A stretch of DNA of 64,000 nt from Thermohalobaculum sp951813525 (GTDB lineage Bacteria; Pseudomonadota; Alphaproteobacteria; Rhodobacterales; Rhodobacteraceae): assembly GCA_951813525.2 (NCBI GenBank), contig CATOTJ020000002.1:1488001-1552000 (forward strand), read 5' to 3'. The position numbers were made by a program, and so were the translations under genes. Shown in pieces: positions 35,060-43,256 of the stretch. Each line of letters begins with the position of its first letter. Position 1 is the stretch's first letter. The notes under the pieces were generated by a model, which was given only the letters and a program-made list of their open reading frames with translations, did no database searches and had not been told where the DNA came from.

Positions 35060-35353
35060 CTACTTGCCGGTCCAGGGTTTGAGCTTTCTGGCCAAAAAAT
35101 CGTTGGCGACGGCCAACTCCCCGATCTTGGCGTGCAGGTCCTTTACCTGTTCTTCATCGACCTCCGGAGCTTTCCGGCCACCCCGCTCGAACACGCCCGA
35201 TGCGCCTTCGAGTAAGGCTCGCTTCCATTGATGGATCATCGTGGGATGCACGCCGAACCGACTGGCCAATTCGCTCACCGTCTGCTCACCTTTCAGCGCT
35301 TCCAGCGCGACCTTGGCCTTGAAATCCGGGTGATGTTGCTTCCGTTTCGACAT
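35060..35353 (-). CDS. IS3-family OrfA
   Basis: The 97-residue protein has the IS3 OrfA helix-turn-helix (VALEALKGEQTVSELASRFG, then VHPTMIHQWKRALLEGAS) and a leucine-zipper-like C-terminus (VKDLHAKIGELAVANDFLARKL). Alone it is a DNA-binding, non-catalytic protein; a frameshift into orfB would be needed to make transposase, and orfB is truncated here. The terminal sequence after its start (TGTCCGAAGTCCGGGGAGCAG near 35,408) looks like the end of the element. Confidence 0.88.
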   Translation of the reverse strand: MSKRKQHHPDFKAKVALEALKGEQTVSELASRFGVHPTMIHQWKRALLEGASGVFERGGRKAPEVDEEQVKDLHAKIGELAVANDFLARKLKPWTGK

Positions 35354-35851
35354 GTCTGATCTCCTTCGTGTTGAAGATCAGCAGACAGCAAATCGCAGCT
35401 TACGTCAGTGTCCGAAGTCCGGGGAGCAGCTCACTAGAAGTCTGCGGGGCACATACTTTGCCCGGCACCACTCGATCCCATCCCGCCTATGATCGGGCGC
35501 GGTCGTGATGATCGAGTCGCCTTTAAGAAAGTTTATGGAGCCGCTCACGTTGGAGCTGGTTGACGGCCGCGGCGGGGGACGAAACTTTAATCCGAGCAAA
35601 ATACTCGGAATCACGATTCTTCGCGGATAGCTGATGTCCAACCTACCGGAAGAGGTGCCAAAAGTGAACTTTGCGCACAAAACAATCACACGTCAGTTCA
35701 AATTGACAAAGCGAGTGGTGTTCAAAACGCAAGGCTCGTCGGCTGGCGATCCCGCAGCGCCTTCAACTTCGGATTAGACCTGAACGCGACACTCAACTAC
35801 CTTGTTCTCTGCGGTGAGGCTCGCAAAATCAACTTCGTCGCGGGGAGCAAT
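35354..35851. other. Intergenic stretch between IS3 remnant and hybrid kinase
   Basis: The left 70 bp are the end of the IS3-family element. The rest is not recognised. A 47-codon plus-strand frame starting at 35,634 (MSNLPEEVPKVNFAHK) has no visible family. It lies about 75 bp upstream of the kinase gene and may be a gene end left by rearrangement. Base composition is more AT-rich than the core genome. Confidence 0.35.
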
Positions 35852-37378
35852 GTGACCGAAGACATCGAAGCTGCACGTGTTGCCGAGTTTTTGAAGGCGA
35901 CGTTTGAAGCGATCGACCAAGCAATTACGATCTACGACAGCGATTACCGGTTGGTGGCTTGGAACGAACGCTACGAAAAACTCGGTCTTATGCCGTCGCG
36001 GCACGTCCGCTACGGCGCAAGTCTGCTTGACGCTTACTATGATCTCGCACACGCAGGAGCATTTGGAGATGGTGATCCAAATGCGTTGGCCGAGCAGCGT
36101 GTTTCTTCGCTGCGTGATGGGCCCTTAATCGAACATGAGGTGATGACCGGCGAGACGGGTAAATCCATCCGAGTACGTCGCTTTCGACTACCAAACGGTG
36201 GAGTCTGTGCGACGCTGACCGACATTACGGAAGAACTGGAGACCCAAGAGCAACTGCGACAATCATCGAAGATGGATGCAATTGGCCGTCTCACTGGCGG
36301 GGTCGCGCACGACATGAACAATGTTTTGGCCAGCGTCATGGGTAATCTCGAACTCGAACAAGAAACCAGGGACGAGCGGTCAAAATACCTTACTTCGGCG
36401 ATGGAATCTGCATCGCGTGGGGCGAAGCTAACCCACCGTCTCTTGGCATTCGCGCGGAAACAACCACTTTCTCCCGAAATTACTTATCCTGCCTCGCTGC
36501 TCAAAGATCTCGTTTCACTGCTCAGGACTTTGCTCGGTGAAGAAATAATCATCGAACTCATCTGTGACGCAGGTCTTTGGCAGGTGGAGGTTGACCCACA
36601 TCAACTCGAGAACGTCATCGTCAATATCGCCATCAATGCGCGCGATGCTATGCCCGGTGGTGGAAAGCTGACAATCGAAGCAGCGAACACGAGAATTGAT
36701 GAACAGTATTCGCGGATCGCGGGGATTGCACGCGGTCAATACACATGTATCTCGGCGACAGATACTGGCGCTGGGATAAAAAAGGATGTCATTGAAAAAG
36801 CGTTCGAGCCGTTCTTCACGACAAAAGAAGTGGGCGAGGGAACCGGGCTTGGGCTTGCAATGGCGCATGGATTTGTTCGGCAATCCAACGGGCATATCAA
36901 GCTCTACAGCGAACTTGGCGAAGGCACGACGGTGAAGATCTATCTGCCAAGGGCAATGGGCGGAGAGGCAGCGACAGTAGCTGAGATTGAATATGTCAGC
37001 GATCCGTCCGCAAGTTCCAAGAGGATTCTCGTCGTTGAGGATGACACACAGTTTCGAGAGACGATCAGATTGATGTTGTCGTCCTGCGGTTACACAGTGA
37101 CGGCAGCAAGGGACGCTGCCGAAGCGTTCGAAGTGTTCGACCGCGACAACGCATTTGATTTATTGCTAACCGACGTCGTTTTACCTGGCGGAATGAATGG
37201 TCGTCAATTGGCAGAAACAATCTCGCGCATTCAGCCGGAAATAAGGATTATCTTTATGTCAGGCTATTCAGAAAATGCGATCATTCATCATGGCCGTCTT
37301 GACCCAGGCGTTGTACTGATCCAAAAACCATTTCGAAAAGTAGATCTAATACAAGAAATAGTGAAAGCAACGAATTAG
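35852..37378 (+). CDS. Hybrid sensor histidine kinase (PAS-HisKA-HATPase-REC)
   Basis: The 508-residue cytoplasmic protein has an N-terminal PAS_7-type domain (residues about 10-130, DQAITIYDSDYRLVAWNERYE). The HisKA domain follows, with phosphoacceptor His152 in GGVAHDMNNVLASVMGN. The ATPase domain has NIAINARDAMPGGG, DTGAGI and GEGTGLGLAMAHGF. A C-terminal receiver carries the acceptor aspartate in LLLTDVVLPGG near 435. There is no membrane segment. It is bounded by insertion sequences on both sides and has no partner regulator next to it, so it reads as island cargo. The signal is unknown. Confidence 0.9.
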   Translation: MTEDIEAARVAEFLKATFEAIDQAITIYDSDYRLVAWNERYEKLGLMPSRHVRYGASLLDAYYDLAHAGAFGDGDPNALAEQRVSSLRDGPLIEHEVMTGETGKSIRVRRFRLPNGGVCATLTDITEELETQEQLRQSSKMDAIGRLTGGVAHDMNNVLASVMGNLELEQETRDERSKYLTSAMESASRGAKLTHRLLAFARKQPLSPEITYPASLLKDLVSLLRTLLGEEIIIELICDAGLWQVEVDPHQLENVIVNIAINARDAMPGGGKLTIEAANTRIDEQYSRIAGIARGQYTCISATDTGAGIKKDVIEKAFEPFFTTKEVGEGTGLGLAMAHGFVRQSNGHIKLYSELGEGTTVKIYLPRAMGGEAATVAEIEYVSDPSASSKRILVVEDDTQFRETIRLMLSSCGYTVTAARDAAEAFEVFDRDNAFDLLLTDVVLPGGMNGRQLAETISRIQPEIRIIFMSGYSENAIIHHGRLDPGVVLIQKPFRKVDLIQEIVKATN

Positions 37379-37648
37379 CCAATTGATAAATCTACACTAT
37401 TTAACATCATTGTGGATGATAGATCACCTATTTGAGGGTGCTACCCGTTGAATTCTTGAATTCCTGGCCAAACGCACAACAGACCTTGATACGCCATTCG
37501 CAACATAGAAGCGCCGTTCCAGTGGATCATGTCGCAAGCCGAAAGTGGGAAGTTTGGGTTTTCCCGAGGTTCGTTTCCCAATCATACTGTAGAGAGACCG
37601 GTGCGCAACCTGGACCTGTCACGTTTTTGTGCCGCCCCAAGTGCTCGT
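37379..37648. other. Intergenic stretch after the hybrid kinase
   Basis: I see no gene in these 270 bp. The last 30-40 bp before 37,649 probably belong to the end of the IS3-family element that follows; its exact terminus could not be fixed. Confidence 0.4.
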
Positions 37649-37918
37649 TTAAGCGACCTTTCGTTCGAAGGTGACAGGGCTTTTCCAGCCCAGTGCTGAG
37701 TGCCGGCGGCGAGGATTGTAGAAGCCGTTGATGTATTGGAAGATCGCCATCTCGGCCTGCCTTCGCGTTTCCCATGATCGTCGCCAGATCAGTTCGGCTT
37801 TGATGGTCTTGAAGAAAGTCTCGACGGCGGCGTTGTCGTAACAATTCCCCTTGCCGCTCATGGATGTCTGGAACCCATGCTGGCGCAGAATTTTCTGATA
37901 GTCATGCGAACAGTATTG
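37649..37918 (-). pseudogene. IS3-family orfB, C-terminal part (split by IS30)
   Basis: The frame encodes YCSHDYQKILRQHGF, then SMSGKGNCYDNAAVETFFKT and NGFYNPRRRHSALGWKSP, the C-terminal third of an IS3-family transposase with the DDE glutamate in AAVETF. It is joined on its 5' side to the IS30 end. The N-terminal part of the same gene lies at 39,379-40,018, beyond the IS30. Confidence 0.9.
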
Positions 37919-39378
37919 GGCGGATTCAACCGGTCGTCGCAACACCCCAACCTAGGAGGTGTAGATGACGACGGGAAGACGAAAATCAGAAAGGTCCACG
38001 CGGCGCAAATTGTCCTCACCCGGACGGCCCCCTGTCTGGCAGCGCGAGCAACTGTGCCAGTTCTGGCAGGGTATCGCGGTAGGGCTTTCAAGTGAGCAAG
38101 CCGCTGTTGAAGCAGGTGTCTCTGCCCCTGTCGGAAGCCGATGGTTTCGGAGTTCTGGTGGAATGCCTCCCAAACATCTCGCGCCCTCGGCGCCTTTCCT
38201 CAAGAACCGCAACCTGGTCTTCGCGGAACGCGAGGAAATCGCCTTGGAATGCGCTCGGGGCACCGGTGTGCGTGCAATCGCGCGCAAACTGGGGCGGGCA
38301 CCCAGCACGATCTCCCGCGAGATCAGGCGCAACTCGGCGACACGAGGCGGAGACTTCGACTACCGGGCTCTCACAGCGCAGTGGCATGCGGATCGCGCAT
38401 CCCGCCGCCCGAAGACCAGCAAGCTGACGAACAATCCTGCCTTGCGAGATTATGTGCAGGACCGGCTTGCCGGCCTGATCGCCACGCCAGACGGCATCTC
38501 CTTCGACGGGCCTGTCGTGGTATGGAGGAAACGGCGGTCCGTTCATCGGCAAAGCCGACGCTGGTCTTGCGCCTGGAGCCCGGAACAGATCGCACAGCGC
38601 CTGAAGGTGGACTTCCCCGAGGACCCGACCATGCGCATCAGTCATGAAGCCATCTATCAGGCGCTCTACATCCAAGGGCGCGGAGCCCTGAAGCGGGAGC
38701 TTTCGGCCTGTCTTCGCTCTGGACGGGCACTGCGTCTGCCCCGAGAACGGGCCCGAAACCGAGGCAAGTCCTTCATCTCGGATGCGCTGATGATCAGCGC
38801 CCGCCCGGCCGCGATTGACGACAGAGCGGTGCCAGGCCACTGGGAAGGCGATCTCATTCTCGGACTTGGCAGTTCAGCGATTGGGACGCTGGTCGAACGG
38901 ACCACGCGCTTCACTATGCTTTTGCACCTGCCGCGAATGGAAAGCCACGGCACGACCAAACCGATCAAGAACGGTCCGGCTCTTGCCGGTCATGGTGCAG
39001 AAGCCGTCCGCGATGCCATTTCCGAAACCATAATGGATCTTCCGGCACATCTGCGACGATCACTGACCTGGGATCAGGGAGCCGAGATGGCACAGCACGC
39101 TCAGCTTCGGATCGACACCGGTCTCGAAGTCTACTTCTGCGACCCTCAGAGTCCCTGGCAGCGCGGCAGCAATGAAAACACCAATGGCCTGCTCCGCCAA
39201 TACTTTCCGAAAGGCACCGATCTAAGTCAGCATGGCAATGAAGAGTTGAACGCCGTTGCCCATGCCTTGAATACGAGGCCACGCAAAACGCTCGGATGGC
39301 GAACGCCCCCGGAAGCACTCGACCAGTTGCTCAAACAGGATATGATCGAAGGTGTTGCGACGACCGGTTGAATCCGCC
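37919..39378. mobile_element. IS30-family element nested in an IS3 element
   Basis: The element is 1,460 bp with perfect 28-bp terminal inverted repeats at 37,919-37,946 and 39,351-39,378. The 3-bp sequence TTG flanks it on both sides as a target duplication. The host sequence is an IS3-family orfB, cut between its SQ and YCSH codons. One transposase fills it. Perfect ends suggest a recent insertion. Confidence 0.93.
37965..39371 (+). CDS. IS30-family transposase
   Basis: The 468-residue protein begins after a strong AGGAGG ribosome site. It has the IS30 helix-turn-helix (REEIALECARGTGVRAIARKL, then GRAPSTISREIRRN) and the DDE core: GHWEGDLILGLG for the first aspartate, SLTWDQGAEMAQH for the second and QRGSNENTNGLLRQYFP for the glutamate. 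It is complete, and its last codons run into the right inverted repeat. This is the most likely active transposase of the island's right end. Confidence 0.96.
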   Translation: MTTGRRKSERSTRRKLSSPGRPPVWQREQLCQFWQGIAVGLSSEQAAVEAGVSAPVGSRWFRSSGGMPPKHLAPSAPFLKNRNLVFAEREEIALECARGTGVRAIARKLGRAPSTISREIRRNSATRGGDFDYRALTAQWHADRASRRPKTSKLTNNPALRDYVQDRLAGLIATPDGISFDGPVVVWRKRRSVHRQSRRWSCAWSPEQIAQRLKVDFPEDPTMRISHEAIYQALYIQGRGALKRELSACLRSGRALRLPRERARNRGKSFISDALMISARPAAIDDRAVPGHWEGDLILGLGSSAIGTLVERTTRFTMLLHLPRMESHGTTKPIKNGPALAGHGAEAVRDAISETIMDLPAHLRRSLTWDQGAEMAQHAQLRIDTGLEVYFCDPQSPWQRGSNENTNGLLRQYFPKGTDLSQHGNEELNAVAHALNTRPRKTLGWRTPPEALDQLLKQDMIEGVATTG

Positions 39379-40018
39379 TTGCGACCCACGATCCGTGTGG
39401 TGAATGCAGCCTTGACGGTGACCGGAATGCGATGGCCATGTTCAGCGCACGGATCGCCAAATCACGCTTCATCCGGTTGCTCACAGCCCAGCCGATCACA
39501 CGCCGGGAATGTAGGTCCAGGATCACGGCCAGAAATAACCAACCCTCCTGCGTCCAAACATAGCTGATGTCGCCGGCCCATTTCTGATTTGGCGCATCAG
39601 CATTGAAGTTCCGATCGAGCAGGTTGGGTGCGATATTGAACTTGTGGTTGCTGTCCGTCGTGACCTTATGTTTGCGCGTTCTGACAACGGATATGTCGTT
39701 CTCACGCATTAATCTGCCAACGCGGCGGTGCCCGATATCCAACCCGATCTCTTTCAATTCCTCGGTCATCCGTGGCCTGCCATAGCTACCAAGACTAAGA
39801 CGCGATTGTTCTCTGATGTGTGCCAATGCCACCAGATCGGACCGTTGTCTGCGACTGGCCGGACGGCTGCGGAAAGCCCGCAATCCGCGTGTGCTGACGC
39901 CAACAACATTGCACAGTCGATTGGCTGGAAAGTTGGCAATGTGTTCTTCGACAAACCTGAACCTCATTGCTTTAGGCCCGCGAAGAACTGGGTGGCCTTC
40001 ACCGTGGAAACGCCCCAC
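39379..40018 (-). pseudogene. IS3-family orfB, N-terminal part (split by IS30)
   Basis: The frame gives IGLDIGHRRVGRLMREN, then NFNADAPNQKWAGDISYVWT with the first DDE aspartate and HSRRVIGWAVSNRMKRDLAI. Close to the IS30 junction the expected GCIHHTDRGSQ is in a different frame from AFRSPSR, so the gene also carries a frameshift. It therefore could not make transposase even without the IS30. The normal expression route is a frameshift from orfA at 40,040-40,282. Confidence 0.88.
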
Positions 40019-40039
40019 TGGGGCCTTTCCTAATCCGGC

Positions 40040-40282
40040 TCAGTTTAGGATATCCCTCTCCTCCTTGAGGATGCGCACCTCACGCCGAAGGCGTTCATTC
40101 TCCCGGGCGAGGTCCAGATCCTCTTTCGACACCGCGTTGGTATCTCGGTGTGCAGTGATCCATTTGTTCAGCGTCGACATTCCGACACCCAGATCCTCAG
40201 CCACCTTCTTGCGCGTTAGCCCATTGGTCAGCGCAATGCGCACCGCATCCTGGCGGAACTCGTCCGTCCGTTTCAGTCCCAT
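40040..40282 (-). CDS. IS3-family OrfA
   Basis: The product from the ATG at 40,282 is MGLKRTDEFRQDAVRIAL and onward, 80 residues, a typical helix-turn-helix OrfA of IS3-family elements (RKKVAEDLGVGMSTLNKWI) with a coiled-coil end, LARENERLRREVRILKEER. The frame continues upstream for seven codons without family character. It belongs to the same element as the split orfB, whose outer termini I could not fix exactly; the element spans about 37,640-40,310. Confidence 0.9.
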   Translation of the reverse strand: MGLKRTDEFRQDAVRIALTNGLTRKKVAEDLGVGMSTLNKWITAHRDTNAVSKEDLDLARENERLRREVRILKEERDILN

Positions 40283-40397
40283 ACTCAGTCTCCTTTGGTG
40301 CAATAAATGCTATCATAGGAGCGGCATCAAACCGCGACAGGTCCAAATGTATCGACCCAGTGAAATTCTGCTCATGCTACAAGGAAGGAAAGTAGCG

Positions 40398-40714
40398 ATG
40401 AGCGAGACACTTGCAGACGATATCAAGCGATGAACGGCGAATCGGAAATCAGCGCTCGTCATTGAGATCATCCAGGGGAAGACGACGGTAGCCGAGGCGA
40501 ACCGGACGTACGACCCGGCGCCCTCTGAGGTTGAGAACTGGGTCGAGGACGAACGCAAGGGCATGGAGAACGCCCTGAAGGCGAACCCTCTCGATGTCCG
40601 CCAACAATACGAGAAGCAGCTCCGCGATCTGCAGGAAGCCTACAGCGAAGCAATGCTGGAACTGCGTGCCCGAAAGAAGTTCCAGGCCCTCATGGAGCGG
40701 GAGGACGGCAATTG
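40398..40714 (+). pseudogene. IS3-family orfA with a nonsense mutation
   Basis: After MSETLADDIKR the next codon is TGA, where a tryptophan is expected before TANRKSALVIEIIQGKTT. The frame then stays open through VEDERKGMENALKANPLDV and LEL RARKKFQALMEREDG to a stop at 40,714. It matches OrfA of this IS3 subgroup. Confidence 0.82.
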
Positions 40715-41570
40715 ATCCGGAGGCTTCATGAGGGCCTTCTCGCTGACGGGTTTGCGGTGCCGCTGAGCAAGCTGTGCACCTGGTTCGACGTGCCGCGGCG
40801 GACGATCTACTACAAGTCGGTGAGGTCGCCGCCCAAGATCGATCCAACGTTCGAAGGGCCGATCAAGGCGATCCCTCTCGCGCATGCGTGGATGCGCTGC
40901 CGGGCAGTGGATCGAAGAGAACCCGTCATTCGGCTATCGGACGGTCGCCTGGCTGCTGGGCTTTAACTAGAACACCGTGCAGCGGATCTCTCAGTTGAAG
41001 GGCTGGCAGGTACGCAAACGCCCTGTGGGCTCACGGCCACGGATCGAGGCGCTGCCATCGGTAGCTCAGGAGCTGAACGAGCGCTGGTCCACCGATATGG
41101 CCCGCGTCTGGACCGGAAAGGACGGCTGGACAACGCTGGCACTGGTCATGGACTGCCACACCCGCGAACTGCTCGGCTGGCATCTCTCGCGTTCCGGCAA
41201 GGCATCTACCGCGGCTGCAGCTTTGGAGCACGCACTGATCGCCAGGTTCGGCTCACTCGGCAGGGTCGAGACGCCATTCCTTCTTCGCAGCGACAACGGG
41301 CTGGTCTTCACGTCCCGCAAGTACACCGCTTTGGTGCGGAGCTACGGCCTGCGCCAGGAGTTCATCACACCGCACTGCCCCCAGCAGAACGGGATGATAG
41401 AACGGCTGATCCGATCGCTGAAAGAGCAGTGCGTCCACCGTCAGCGGTTCGAAAGCCTGGCACACGCCAGCCGCGCAATCGGCGACTGGATCCAGTTCTA
41501 CAATCATCAGCACCCGCATCAGGCTCTGGACATGAAAACGCCAACGGAGGTATTCAAATTAGCAGCATAA
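40712..41570 (+). pseudogene. IS3-family orfB with frameshift and stop
   Basis: The 5' piece (IRRLHEGLLADGFAVPLSKL) and the 3' piece (RWSTDMARVWTGKDGWTTLA, FLLRSDNGLVFTSRKY, NGMIERLIRSLKEQCV) together form a DDE transposase. Between about 40,890 and 40,975 there is a frameshift and an in-frame TAG where a lysine codon is expected (LGFN-stop-NTVQRI). The catalytic residues survive in the 3' part, but no full protein can be made. Confidence 0.85.
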
Positions 41571-41598
41571 CCTGAGCAGATTTCGCTGGGTCGATACA

Positions 41599-41890
41599 TT
41601 TTTCGCGAACATCTGAAAACACGCAGAGATCGCCGTAGCCGCACGCAGAGGAAGGTTCGGTTTGCCGTTGAGACTTCCATCCAATCACGATGCCATCCAC
41701 GTAAGTAAGGGCTCAAAGCTGAAGTTGGAGCGCTGAAGCGATTACCGGCTCTCCCCGACCGCACCAAACATAGCATCCTTGTGCAACATCGTGGCCAACA
41801 GCTCGTCTTCTACGGCAGTCGCGCCGTTGCAGTTCTGCGACTGAAGCGGTCTGCCGCCCGATTTGAACAGACGCAGCGGGCGCAACTCGG
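41599..41890. other. Island right border and chromosomal flank
   Basis: The first 150 bp are unassigned island DNA after the IS3 remnant. The attachment-site repeat at 41,750-41,766 follows. The remaining 124 bp before the UPF0261 stop codon are chromosomal and show no gene. Confidence 0.5.
41750..41766 (+). repeat. Right attachment-site copy (tRNA-Leu 3' end)
   Basis: This is an exact second copy of TCTCCCCGACCGCACCA, the last 17 bases of tRNA-Leu, in the same orientation. The upstream bases do not continue the tRNA, so no tRNA gene is present here. Confidence 0.8.
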
Positions 41891-43120
41891 TCACATCTTC
41901 ACAGTGCCGTCGGCGCACCAGCGGTCAAAAATCTCAAGCGCGGTGTCTGCAAAGGCCTGATCGTTGATATGGGCGTCGATCTCGGTCAGTTGGCCTGCCG
42001 GGATAACGCGGCGCATCTCATCAAGAAACGCCGCCAGCGCGTCCGGGTCATGCGCAGGCTCGCCCGGCTTATCCCATTCTTCGATCCCCTGGACCGGCAG
42101 CAGGACATGAACGGGCGCGGTGGACCGGGCAATTCGCTTGGCTATCTCCTGCGCCGTCTCGCGGCGTTCTTCGGCGTTCAGGCCCGAGGATTTTATCAAC
42201 CGGTTGTGCGCGTGGAACGGGCGGTCCTGATAGCGTTCCGGTATCTCCTGCCAGCCTGCAAAATCGATCAGGTCCAGACAGCCGGGCGCGACCAGTTGCG
42301 GGATACCCGCCCGGCCTGCGTTCAACATGCGATCGGCCCCGGCATTGACCACCGATCCGGCGAGCAGATTGCCGAGTTCCGGCAAGGCAAAATCCATCAC
42401 ACAGGCGAACCCGCCCTTCGCAGCGATGCTTTCGAAGGCCATGCCGCCCATGCCGGTGGCGTGAAAAATAGCGACCTCGAAGCCGCGTTCTTCCAGCGCC
42501 GGTTTCAAGAGCTTCATATACGAGAGGCAAGACGAGCCGAGCGACGTCATGCCGATGACAGGGCGATCGTTCGACGGCGGCTCGACCGCGCGTGCTGCAC
42601 CCAAAACGGCGCCCGCGGCTTGCGACAGCGAAGCCTTACAGACCGAATTCAGGCCATAAAGCCCGCCCGCCCAAAGGATCATCTGAATGTCGAACGACAA
42701 TCGCTCGGGCGGAATAAGCGGTGACAAGGAAACGGTCGAGACAACATATTTCGGCCCGCCCACCGGCAGCGCCTGACACACATCCAACGCCAGATCGGTG
42801 CCCATCGTGCCGCCCAGAATGATGACACCGTCCATGACGCCGCCGCGCTCCAGCCGCGCCGCCTCTACCGACGCACCGCGCGCCATGATCTGCATTGCCG
42901 TGTTTTCATCGCCGGACCCGATGGCCGCCTGGATCGACGAACCACCGGCCTCGGCCACCTGGCGTTTCGAGACATCGCAGGGCACGGATGGGTCGCCCAG
43001 AACGCTGACATCCATCGTCATCACGCCGCCGCCCTGGGCACGAATGCGGCTGGCGATGTAGTTCAGCTCGTCGTCTTTGGTGTCATAAGTTCCGATCACC
43101 AGTATGGTCTTATCGGTCAT
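41891..43120 (-). CDS. UPF0261 / Tm-1-like ATP-binding domain protein
   Basis: The 409-residue protein matches the UPF0261 family. It begins ILVIGTYDTKDDELNYIASRI and contains GVIILGGTMGTDLALDVCQAL in the ATP-binding half and TGMGGMAFESIAAKGGFACV in the C-terminal half. Plant Tm-1 and bacterial relatives share this fold; a metabolic role is known for few members. The frame opens at 43,186, but the ATG at 43,120 follows GGGGAAGG, so it is chosen. It is the first chromosomal gene on the right of the island. Function here is unknown. Confidence 0.88.
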   Translation of the reverse strand: MTDKTILVIGTYDTKDDELNYIASRIRAQGGGVMTMDVSVLGDPSVPCDVSKRQVAEAGGSSIQAAIGSGDENTAMQIMARGASVEAARLERGGVMDGVIILGGTMGTDLALDVCQALPVGGPKYVVSTVSLSPLIPPERLSFDIQMILWAGGLYGLNSVCKASLSQAAGAVLGAARAVEPPSNDRPVIGMTSLGSSCLSYMKLLKPALEERGFEVAIFHATGMGGMAFESIAAKGGFACVMDFALPELGNLLAGSVVNAGADRMLNAGRAGIPQLVAPGCLDLIDFAGWQEIPERYQDRPFHAHNRLIKSSGLNAEERRETAQEIAKRIARSTAPVHVLLPVQGIEEWDKPGEPAHDPDALAAFLDEMRRVIPAGQLTEIDAHINDQAFADTALEIFDRWCADGTVKM

Positions 43121-43256
43121 GTCGCCTTCCCCGCTTGCTGCCTGCGCCGAAGCGGCCAGAATGGTCGGCACCAACGGCAAGTTCAACCGTTTCGGGATCG
43201 GTGGAACGCCCCGGGGGCACCGGGGCGGTTATTCGCAAGCGGCTGCTCGCACCCGG

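Larger units (their letters stand above)
40348..41598. mobile_element. Degenerate IS3-family element
   Basis: Terminal inverted repeats begin TGTATCGACCCAG on both ends (40,348-40,374 and 41,573-41,598) with two mismatches and a one-base gap further in. orfA and orfB both contain stop codons, so the element is defective. The right end lies about 150 bp before the attachment-site repeat. Confidence 0.88.
11376..41766. mobile_element. Genomic island in tRNA-Leu, about 30.4 kb
   Basis: The island lies directly downstream of the tRNA-Leu 3' end and closes at a 17-bp direct repeat of that end. Inside are an integrase beside the tRNA, at least five insertion sequences, a divergent catabolic cluster, an arsenite oxidation locus and a hybrid kinase. 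Genes to the left (lipB, truA) and right (UPF0261, C45 hydrolase, Nudix) are ordinary core types, so the pre-integration order was probably lipB, tRNA-Leu, UPF0261. No conjugation or replication genes were seen, so it is probably mobilised by other means or is decayed. Confidence 0.8.

Noticed and set aside
35405..35689. 94-codon minus-strand ORF after the IS3 remnant
   Set aside because: It partly overlaps the IS end, has no ribosome site and resembles no family.
41740..41767. A second tRNA gene at the right island border
   Set aside because: Only the last 17 bp of tRNA-Leu are present. The upstream sequence cannot form the rest of the cloverleaf.
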